The translations under genes and the position numbers were made by a program. From Candidatus Thorarchaeota archaeon (GTDB lineage Archaea; Asgardarchaeota; Thorarchaeia; Thorarchaeales; Thorarchaeaceae), in contig SDOA01000127.1 in assembly GCA_004524595.1 (NCBI GenBank), positions 1 to 10,871 on the forward strand: DNA of 10,871 nt, written 5' to 3'. Under the pieces are notes generated by a model, which saw only the letters and a list, made by a program, of their open reading frames with translations, was not told the origin of the DNA and did no database searches. Positions 1 to 5,326 of this stretch are shown here, one piece after another; the stretch's first letter is position 1; every line of letters begins with the position of its first letter.

Positions 1-56
1 GTCTGTCGACATTCGAAGCCTTAATTAAATCAATCTCTAATGTCCTCGAGAAGAGT

Positions 57-620
57 CTAATCATCTTCCGCAAGAACTTTTCGAATAATCGTTGTTGCAG
101 TCCGACCAAGTGTTATTATGACTACTTGTACTAAGAATGCCATAACCAAAATACCAACAGAGATTGAGATTCCGAGAAAGCTTAGTGAAGTTTGAGCCAA
201 GTCTGCAAAGAAATATTTGTAGATAAGATAATACCCGTATACACCCATGATAAGAATGAGACCTACTGCTAACCCATAGATTATGACAACTGTCTTCACA
301 CCAGGTTTCTTCAGATCGACCTCACCGATTCCTTCACCAATAACTACTCCACCTATCTTTCTATTGAATCGAACAAAGAAGCCTATAGCGCCGAGAAAGA
401 TGAAGAGTGTAATCATTGAACCCAGCAGTAGAAGGAATACTGCCACATCGAATTCAAGGGCCTCTATTAAGCCCGATCGACTAATGATGAATGCAGTACC
501 AGAACCTAGTAACATCATCGCTGCGACAATCTCCGCAACAAGTGTGATTGTAGCCGTTCCTCTAAATAAAGAACCAACGTCAAGCAGCTCAGATTCATCA
601 TCAGCTTTAGAATCAGTCAA
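57..620 (-). CDS. Four-helix integral membrane protein, unknown function
   Basis: The 187-residue product is not recognised as a known family. It has a short acidic N-terminal tail (about residues 1-20), then four hydrophobic segments at roughly 25-47, 57-83, 108-135 and 146-171, and a short charged C-terminus ending EDD. The loop between helices 2 and 3 (about 84-107) is glycine-rich and mixed in charge. There is no signal peptide and no catalytic motif. The start is TTG at 618-620. It is supported by a perfect AGGAGG (minus strand, 628-633) seven bases upstream, and no ATG in frame does better. The gene is divergent from the pyrophosphatase gene, with about 125 bp between them. Its job cannot be inferred from context. 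Confidence is high that it is a real membrane-protein gene and low for any role. Confidence 0.8.
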   Translation of the reverse strand: MTDSKADDESELLDVGSLFRGTATITLVAEIVAAMMLLGSGTAFIISRSGLIEALEFDVAVFLLLLGSMITLFIFLGAIGFFVRFNRKIGGVVIGEGIGEVDLKKPGVKTVVIIYGLAVGLILIMGVYGYYLIYKYFFADLAQTSLSFLGISISVGILVMAFLVQVVIITLGRTATTIIRKVLAEDD

Positions 621-627
621 ATGGTTT

Positions 628-633
628 CCTCCT
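628..633 (-). promoter_or_regulatory. Shine-Dalgarno AGGAGG deciding a TTG start
   Basis: The minus strand reads AGGAGG, then seven bases (AAACCAT), then TTG. This is the strongest ribosome-binding site in the window and fixes the start of the membrane-protein gene at TTG 620-618. Confidence 0.75.
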
Positions 634-665
634 GTAATCAGTGATAGTTACACTGAGAAATTGGA

Positions 666-675
666 CACATAAAGG
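666..675 (-). promoter_or_regulatory. Possible TATA box of the membrane-protein gene
   Basis: The minus strand reads CCTTTATGTG here. An archaeal TATA box lies about 26 bases before the transcription start. That would put the start near 645 and give a leader of about 25 bases that includes the AGGAGG. The match to the TTTATA consensus is only partial, so this is a positional inference. Confidence 0.3.
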
Positions 676-746
676 CTTGTGTGTAATCATTTCGTTAGTT
701 AACAAAACTCAAATGAAACTTCAGATTTAATATGGGGGGAAGAAGA

Positions 747-1277
747 ATGACAAATTACCTCCATGATATTCCTTCAGGACCTAATCCACCTAGTGAGATA
801 TACGTCATTGTAGAGTTAACTCGTGCAAGTAAGAACAAGTATGAATATGATAATGAAAAGAACATATTCAAATTGGATAGAGTTCTCTATACCTTTGCTC
901 CGTTTGATTATGGATTCATTCCCCAGACACTTGATCAGGACGGAGACCCTCTTGATGTTGTCTTATTAATTTCGGAACCAACGTTTACAGGATGTCTTGT
1001 TAAAGCCAGACCAATTGGTGTAATGGAAATGGATGATGCAGGTCATATTGATGACAAGATTATTGCAGTCCCAATGAATGAACCTTATTATCGAGATGTA
1101 AGAGGCCTCATGGATCTCCCTAAAAGTAGAATCGATGAACTTAGGCACTTCTATGCGACCTACAAGATTCAAGAGGGAGGTCATACTGAAATCAAAGAGT
1201 TTAGAGAAATTGCTGATGCATATTCAACTATCAAGAGATGCATCGAAGATTATGAAAAAATCAGAAATAGTTCGTAG
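747..1277 (+). CDS. ppa: Inorganic pyrophosphatase, family I (soluble)
   Basis: This cytoplasmic enzyme hydrolyses pyrophosphate to two phosphates and so pulls biosynthetic reactions forward. From ATG 747 the protein is 176 residues, the usual size for the family. The signature DGDPLDV is present, supplying metal-binding D65, D67 and D70. By alignment with the well-studied E. coli enzyme, every active-site position is kept: E23, K31, E33, R45, Y55, D97, D102, K104, Y139 and K140. An in-frame ATG at 732 would add MGGRR. I prefer 747 because the G-run at 734-739 plus AAGAAG then sits six to seven bases upstream as a ribosome-binding site, and the family N-terminus fits better. The HAD phosphatase gene follows on the same strand, so the two may be co-transcribed. 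No promoter is clear upstream. Confidence 0.95.
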   Translation: MTNYLHDIPSGPNPPSEIYVIVELTRASKNKYEYDNEKNIFKLDRVLYTFAPFDYGFIPQTLDQDGDPLDVVLLISEPTFTGCLVKARPIGVMEMDDAGHIDDKIIAVPMNEPYYRDVRGLMDLPKSRIDELRHFYATYKIQEGGHTEIKEFREIADAYSTIKRCIEDYEKIRNSS

Positions 1278-1348
1278 CTCGACAGACCAAAACGGTCTAA
1301 AGAGTATCGGTCTTGATTTTGAAGAACTGTAGAAACGAGTTGTTGGCT

Positions 1349-2002
1349 GTGGAAGAAAAAATTGTATGCAGCACTGTGATTTTCGATTTTGACGGAACAT
1401 TGGCAGACAGTATGCCCTTTTTGGAGAGCATAGGTGTTAAGATCATGATGAAATACTTCGGAGTTCCAAAGGAAGAAGCTGCTATCCGATATCGATCAAC
1501 TACAGGCTTGCCCTATGAACAACAAATAAAGATGAATTTCCCTGAACATCCAAAGAATGAGTCTGCAATAGAAGAATTCGAACAGATGAAGATAGACCGA
1601 ATTTTTGAGCAGAAGCTATTTGCTGATACGGAAGAAACGGTAAGAGAACTAGGTAAGAGAGGAATCAATGTGATTGTTTCTTCTTCAACATTCCAGTCCA
1701 CAATTGAGGAGTATTTCAGAAGAAGAGGAATTCTAGACTTATTCACTGCAATCTTAGGATATAGACCTGGTTTTGAAAAAGGAGCAGATCATTTCAACTA
1801 TATTCATAGCGTGTACAATATCCCATTTGAGGAGATGGTGTTTGTTGGCGACTCGTTGAAGGACTACGAGCGTTCAAAGAATTTTTGCAAATTCATAGCA
1901 TTAGAGGATATGTTTACGCATGATGATTTCAGAAGAGTAGGTCACTCAGGTCCAATCATTACATGCAGATATGAGGTTCTAGCTCATATTTCAAATCTAT
2001 GA
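1349..2002 (+). CDS. HAD-superfamily hydrolase (phosphoglycolate/beta-phosphoglucomutase-like)
   Basis: This is a haloacid-dehalogenase-fold phosphohydrolase. All four HAD motifs are visible, numbered from the GTG at 1349. Motif I is DFDGT, with nucleophile D13 and acid/base D15. Motif II is the SSST run starting at S111. Motif III is K144, in FEKGAD. Motif IV is GDS with D168, plus D172. The long helical insert after motif I (about 20-90) is the cap of subfamily I, as in phosphoglycolate phosphatases and beta-phosphoglucomutases. The substrate cannot be told from sequence. The frame is open further upstream, with TTG at 1313, 1340 and 1343. None of the candidates has a clear ribosome-binding site. 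GTG 1349 was chosen because it puts motif I at residue 13, as is usual in the family. The 3' end overlaps the minus-strand frame at 1959-2174. Confidence 0.85.
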   Translation: MEEKIVCSTVIFDFDGTLADSMPFLESIGVKIMMKYFGVPKEEAAIRYRSTTGLPYEQQIKMNFPEHPKNESAIEEFEQMKIDRIFEQKLFADTEETVRELGKRGINVIVSSSTFQSTIEEYFRRRGILDLFTAILGYRPGFEKGADHFNYIHSVYNIPFEEMVFVGDSLKDYERSKNFCKFIALEDMFTHDDFRRVGHSGPIITCRYEVLAHISNL

Positions 2003-2174
2003 TTTTATACATATTATTATCGTTATTATCAGCATATAGGATATCATCGAGCTCAGATTCCACTTCCTCTTTTAATTTCATATCACGAAACCATTTTCTT
2101 AGTGGCCCTACCAGCAATAGGAGTAAAAATGTAAGAGTTGGAAATGGCGTCCAAGCATATATAGTATATAGCAA
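1959..2174 (-). pseudogene. C-terminal remnant of membrane protein, cut off by in-frame TGA
   Basis: This 71-codon stretch is in the same frame as the membrane-protein frame at 2175-2726 and is separated from it only by the TGA at 2175-2177. It starts with a hydrophobic segment (about residues 1-25, with Pro-Thr and Leu runs), then a basic stop-transfer cluster (GPLRKWFRD), then an acidic Asp/Asn-rich tail. That is the pattern expected of the last helix and cytoplasmic tail of the upstream protein. The only local start is a TTG directly abutting the stop, with no ribosome-binding site. I read it as the detached 3' end of one gene. A sequencing error, or readthrough as Trp or selenocysteine, is also possible. 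Its last 44 bases overlap the 3' end of the HAD gene on the other strand. Confidence 0.5.
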
Positions 2175-2726
2175 TCATGCCATTTCAAGGGCTGTAATCC
2201 ACTGTAGCAACAATGCACCGGGTACAACTATGACAATGGACATGACAATCCATAGTGCCGGTGAATAGAGTCGAATTTCTCCTCGAATATATTCGCTAAT
2301 TTTCAGAATTGTCACAAATGAAGCCAAGTAATATGGGAGTCTGATTAAAATCCATTCTATTCCGTGGTAATAGAAGAAGATATTGTATAATGCATTGAGG
2401 ACAAGGAGTGGCAGAATTGCCCAAAGTGTGAATAAAATAGAACTCAATATCTTTCTTGATTTCATCGCAATTTCATGTAGATAACTAAAAGTGAAGAAGT
2501 AATAACCGGGTACAAGAAGTATCCAAAGAACCGACCCTGTTACAAGCCCAAATACTACTTCTATTAATCTACCTAAGCCAATTATCGGATTGACAATGAA
2601 CATTTCATTTGAACCGTATTCAACGTATTCAGGTCTAATACGTTCTATGATGGTAAAGATTGATGTCGTGTTTTCGTTTACTGAAATATTGAAGCCAATT
2701 TCTGAATAGAAAGATATACCCCACAT
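2175..2726 (-). CDS. Multi-pass membrane protein, probably a truncated gene
   Basis: The 183 residues are not recognised as a known family. About 50 N-terminal residues look extracytoplasmic, with several N-x-S/T sequons (NIS, NTT). They are followed by four hydrophobic segments at roughly 55-80, 94-120, 124-142 and 156-178. Two features make the integrity doubtful. The frame stays open and protein-like for 36 codons upstream of ATG 2726 (to a TAA at 2835-2837) without an ATG, GTG or TTG. At the other end it stops at TGA 2175-2177, but a further helix and tail continue in frame at 1959-2174. No signal sequence precedes the extracytoplasmic part, as would be expected for that topology. The whole stretch 1959-2834 may be one decaying gene. 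If expressed, ATG 2726 is the only normal start, and it has no ribosome-binding site. Confidence 0.5.
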   Translation of the reverse strand: MWGISFYSEIGFNISVNENTTSIFTIIERIRPEYVEYGSNEMFIVNPIIGLGRLIEVVFGLVTGSVLWILLVPGYYFFTFSYLHEIAMKSRKILSSILFTLWAILPLLVLNALYNIFFYYHGIEWILIRLPYYLASFVTILKISEYIRGEIRLYSPALWIVMSIVIVVPGALLLQWITALEMA

Positions 2727-3098
2727 AGGTGCAAAGGTATAATTCTGGGGTATTGGATAGAGTGTTTGATTCTGAGAAGAAGCATCGAAAAATTGGGGTA
2801 GTCCTCCACTCTGAGGTGTAATTCTAAGTATTGGTTATTAATTCTAAGTATTGGTCATGAATCAGAGTGTTTGATTCTAAGTATTGGTAATGGAGGGGTT
2901 TCAAACACCTGATTGGAAAGAATGAGCAAGTAAGCAATAAGGATGATAACATTGTCGAACCTTGGCATGTGCAGAATATTGTGAAATATAGGAGTCGTAG
3001 TCATATCCCTCTAACCAAGGTATAGATATGATTGCTAGAATTTAGATGTTATGATTTAAGATAGCTAATTACATGTGGATCTGATGGACAAGGATATC
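2727..3098. other. 372-bp gap without a convincing gene
   Basis: This AT-rich stretch lies between the broken membrane-protein frame and the 3' end of nadA. The part next to the membrane gene (to 2834) is open in the same minus-strand frame and could be its eroded 5' end. The part at 2742-2888 carries short direct repeats, listed separately. On the plus strand 2891-3025 is open for 44 codons, but it has no ATG, GTG or TTG near its beginning, no ribosome-binding site and no recognisable motif. No tRNA fold or strong terminator was seen. Confidence 0.6.
2742..2888. repeat. Cluster of short direct repeats
   Basis: The 15-base unit ATTCTAAGTATTGGT occurs exactly at 2821-2835, 2841-2855 and 2874-2888, with a diverged copy at 2742-2756 (ATTCTGGGGTATTGG). 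A second unit, AGAGTGTTTGATTCT, occurs exactly at 2759-2773 and 2864-2878, 105 bases apart. The order of units suggests a local duplication of about 100 bp followed by change. Spacings between copies are irregular (20, 33, 105), so this is not a CRISPR array. Confidence 0.75.
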
Positions 3099-4067
3099 CT
3101 ACGTAGTTTCAACAGTGACTGCTGTTGCAGGTCCTTGTCCGCGCACCTTGTTCATCTTTTCAAGGATTTGACGGATGTGAGGTACATATTTTTCTGGTAC
3201 AGTGACAACATTCTCTTCAGGTAAGTTCTCAAGAACATTGAGTATCTTCTCAAGAGTATGCTTTTTCATCTGACGACATACTGCACCATCAAAGAATGGG
3301 ATTACTGTCTTATCAGGATGAGCCTTCTGTAATTGCTGAATCATTCCAATCTCTGTTGCAATCAGTATTATCTTTGCATCAGTAGATGCAACAGTATTTG
3401 CCATCATCCCTGTCGAACCGATCATGTCAGAAGCTCTTTGAACTTCAATCGGACATTCGGGATGAGCGATTGCTAGGGAGTCGGGATATTTCTTCTTCAG
3501 GTCTTCTAACATAGATAGTTCGAATTTATCATGAACATAGCAATGACCTTCTTCATCCAAATCGATAATCTCAACATCCGTATGATTACGGACATAATCT
3601 GCCAAGTTAGCATCAGGACCAAATAAAACCGTATTCTCGCCAATAGATTCAACGACTTCAACAGCACTACCAGATGTACAGATATAATCAGCTTCGGATT
3701 TTGCTTCAGCAGTTGTATTCACATATACTACAACAGGAACTCCAGGGTATTCCCTTTTCTTTGCTCTGACTTTCTCTGCGTCGAGATACGCTGCAAGAGG
3801 GCAGAGTGCCCTCGGATCGGGAATATACACAGGAACATCAGGAGATAGTACAGCAGCCATCTCTGCCATGAACTTGACGCCAGCAAAGATAATCATCTCG
3901 TACCCGTTGGATTCTGCAGATTTCCGTGCTAACTGCAGTGAGTCCCCAACGAAATCGGCAATCTCTTGAATATCTAGTGTCTGATAGTTATGTGCAAGAA
4001 TGAGTGCTTTCTTCTCTTTCTTCAATTTGAGAATTTTCTTTTGAAGGTCGCTGAAATTCTGGTTCAT
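3099..4067 (-). CDS. nadA: Quinolinate synthase NadA
   Basis: NadA condenses iminoaspartate with dihydroxyacetone phosphate to quinolinate, the second step of de novo NAD synthesis from aspartate. It uses an oxygen-sensitive [4Fe-4S] cluster. The 322 residues match the family throughout: AHNYQ (25-29), GDS (41-43), FMAEM (66-70), YVNTTAEAK (115-123), CTSGSA (130-135), GPDANL (150-155), HPEC (202-205) and the STDAK block (228-232). The three cluster ligands are present as C89 (ALCPL), C176 (GHCYVH) and C264 (AVCRQMKKHT). ATG 4067 is preceded by no ribosome-binding site, which fits a short-leader archaeal transcript. The partner genes nadB (or aspartate dehydrogenase) and nadC are not in the window. 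The gene is divergent from an NAD-kinase-like/winged-helix gene that may regulate it. Confidence 0.97.
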   Translation of the reverse strand: MNQNFSDLQKKILKLKKEKKALILAHNYQTLDIQEIADFVGDSLQLARKSAESNGYEMIIFAGVKFMAEMAAVLSPDVPVYIPDPRALCPLAAYLDAEKVRAKKREYPGVPVVVYVNTTAEAKSEADYICTSGSAVEVVESIGENTVLFGPDANLADYVRNHTDVEIIDLDEEGHCYVHDKFELSMLEDLKKKYPDSLAIAHPECPIEVQRASDMIGSTGMMANTVASTDAKIILIATEIGMIQQLQKAHPDKTVIPFFDGAVCRQMKKHTLEKILNVLENLPEENVVTVPEKYVPHIRQILEKMNKVRGQGPATAVTVETT

Positions 4068-4086
4068 GAAGCGTGCACCATGATTT

Positions 4087-4109
4087 CAATTTGCAATTTG
4101 GCTTTTAAT
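4087..4109. promoter_or_regulatory. Putative nadA promoter with tandem CAATTTG operator-like repeat
   Basis: On the plus strand CAATTTG is repeated head to tail with no gap (4087-4093, 4094-4100). Directly beside it, the minus strand reads ATTAAAAG (4102-4109), a weak TATA-like box. That box would start nadA transcription near 4078, about 11 bases before the ATG. A protein bound to the repeats would cover the core promoter. The role is inferred from position only; the region is AT-rich and the repeat could be chance. Confidence 0.35.
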
Positions 4110-4185
4110 GGAATCCCAAAAGGCAAAGAGAGAACTTGAGAAAAAGAAGCGGCAACATTTGCCAATCCATCAGAAGGTGATTTAA
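4108..4185 (+). CDS. Possible 25-residue basic small ORF in the leader
   Basis: An ATG-started frame encodes 25 residues rich in Lys, Arg and Gln, with a KKKRQ cluster. It ends at TAA 4183-4185, which overlaps the AAGGAG in front of the next mini-ORF. There is no ribosome-binding site before the ATG and no family is recognised. It may be a leader peptide or chance. It matters because it occupies most of the nadA / NAD-kinase-like intergenic region. Confidence 0.25.
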   Translation: MESQKAKRELEKKKRQHLPIHQKVI

Positions 4186-4193
4186 GGAGAACA

Positions 4194-4235
4194 ATGAATC
4201 AAAGAGAGACAATGTCAGCCCTTTGGAGGAATTAA
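4194..4235 (+). CDS. Possible 13-residue leader ORF overlapping the NAD-kinase-like gene
   Basis: An ATG four bases after AAGGAG (4184-4189) opens a 13-codon frame, MNQRETMSALWRN, ending at TAA 4233-4235. The stop lies inside the first codons of the NAD-kinase-like frame and two bases before the ACG codon at 4238, an arrangement suited to translational coupling or attenuation. It is too short to prove by sequence alone. Confidence 0.3.
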   Translation: MNQRETMSALWRN

Positions 4236-5287
4236 CAACGAAGATTGGTGTTGTGTCAGGACCCGAGTCAGGAATGATAGAAGATTCGCGGGGCGTTATC
4301 GACATTTTAAAAGATAGTGAGGTCGATTTCGTTGTGGAGGAAAAACTTGCGGAATCTCTTAAGATGAAGGGAATCCCAGTCAAAAAAATGGATGTAGATG
4401 TCCTTGCTATAATCGGATCTGATCGATTTCTCTTGAGAGCTCTTCTCGATCTTGGACATACAAAAATACCTATCTTACCTATTGCATCAATGGGTCAACC
4501 GGACTTCTTGTTTGATGTTCTAGTAAATAATTTTGAATCAGTAATTGAAGACCTTATCGCCTCCAGATGGTCAAAAGAAGAGAAGACAAGGCTTGTAGCA
4601 GAAATATCTGGTAGAGAGACCCCACCTTTGTTAAATGACATCGGTATATTTGCAAAGAGAAGTGCTACTCTCATCAGATATTCTCTGCTAATTGATGACG
4701 AACATTTTTGGAAAGATGGAAGTGACGGATTAATCATTGCAACTCCAACGGGTAGTACTGCATATTCACTTAGCATAGGAGGACCTGTCATTTTAAACTC
4801 TGCCAAAGTATTTTCAATAATTCCTGTAAATAGTGTAAATCCATCAAGAAGGCCATTAGTCCTCTCAGATGATATTGAGATTCTCATTCAAGATTTAACT
4901 AGTTCAGTAGCCATCGAGGCAGTACTAGATGGACAAATACGAAGGAAAATTGATAGTAAACCAGTAATAATTAGGAAAGCCATTCACAATGCAATTTTCG
5001 TTAAGTTTGATGTGGAGAGAGTTGCTGAACTAAGAGGAAAACTACTAAAAAAGACTGAAACTTCAGAAGACCTTGCTCAAGAACTTCCACCAAGCGCTAA
5101 ACTTGTCCTGAAAGTGCTAGAATATCAAGGGCAATTGAGTCAGAAGGAAATAATAGAGGAAACCAAATTACCACCAAGAACGGTACGCTACGCTATTTCA
5201 CTATTGATGAGCGAAGGCTTAGTAATAAAGAAACTCTCGCTAAGAGACAGTCGGCAAGGGATCTACCAAGTTAAGAAAGCAGCATGA
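4223..5287 (+). CDS. NAD kinase-like domain fused to C-terminal winged helix-turn-helix
   Basis: The 354 residues have two parts. Residues 6-275 follow the NAD kinase (ATP-NAD kinase) fold: N138-D139 of the N-[ED] motif, then DGLIIATPTGSTAYSLSIGG (168-187), the family hallmark, then RRPLVL (209-214). The catalytic GGDGT motif is degraded to GSDRF (65-69), keeping only its first Gly and the Asp (D67). The following G-x-N-x-G-x-x-G-F block is also poor (about 87-97). Residues 289-352 form a winged helix with a recognition-helix-like LPPRTVRYAISLLMSEGL. NAD kinases normally end before such a domain. The gene is divergent from nadA, so I infer an NAD(P)-binding transcriptional regulator; weak or altered kinase activity is not excluded. 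TTG 4223 is the only standard start in frame. The beta-CASP gene follows at once, probably in one operon. Confidence 0.8.
   Translation: MEELTTKIGVVSGPESGMIEDSRGVIDILKDSEVDFVVEEKLAESLKMKGIPVKKMDVDVLAIIGSDRFLLRALLDLGHTKIPILPIASMGQPDFLFDVLVNNFESVIEDLIASRWSKEEKTRLVAEISGRETPPLLNDIGIFAKRSATLIRYSLLIDDEHFWKDGSDGLIIATPTGSTAYSLSIGGPVILNSAKVFSIIPVNSVNPSRRPLVLSDDIEILIQDLTSSVAIEAVLDGQIRRKIDSKPVIIRKAIHNAIFVKFDVERVAELRGKLLKKTETSEDLAQELPPSAKLVLKVLEYQGQLSQKEIIEETKLPPRTVRYAISLLMSEGLVIKKLSLRDSRQGIYQVKKAA
4225..4229 (+). promoter_or_regulatory. GGAGG placed for an ACG codon, not for the TTG
   Basis: GGAGG lies inside codons 1-3 of the frame that opens at TTG 4223. Eight bases further on, in the same frame, is ACG (4238-4240), followed by AAG ATT GGT, exactly where NAD kinases usually begin (M-K-I-G). 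Either ACG serves as a near-cognate start, or an ancestral ATG mutated and the TTG is now used. Confidence 0.45.
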
Positions 5288-5326
5288 TTCAATAGATAGT
5301 TGTGCAAGACTTATGGAGTGAAAAAA

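Noticed and set aside
1..56. Left edge, searched for a tRNA or terminator
   Set aside because: Only 56 bases lie beyond the first gene and no cloverleaf or clear hairpin is visible.
283..672. Long plus-strand frame opposite the four-helix membrane protein
   Set aside because: It lies antisense to a gene with a strong ribosome-binding site, its composition is Ser/Thr/Pro-rich as in antisense shadows, and it has no motif.
1284..1298. AGACC-AAAAC-GGTCT inverted repeat between the pyrophosphatase and HAD genes
   Set aside because: The stem is only five base pairs with no T-tract after it. It is too weak to call a terminator or regulatory hairpin.
2803..2816. CCTC...GAGG small hairpin within the repeat region
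   Set aside because: A four-base-pair stem is expected by chance.
2896..2909. GGGTTTCAAACACC, a near-palindrome resembling the start of some archaeal CRISPR repeats
   Set aside because: Only one copy exists and there are no regularly spaced spacers; the nearby direct repeats are different sequences.
2891..3025. Plus-strand open frame of 44 codons ending in TAG
   Set aside because: It has no ATG, GTG or TTG near its start, no ribosome-binding site and no recognisable motif. The length is within chance for this base composition.
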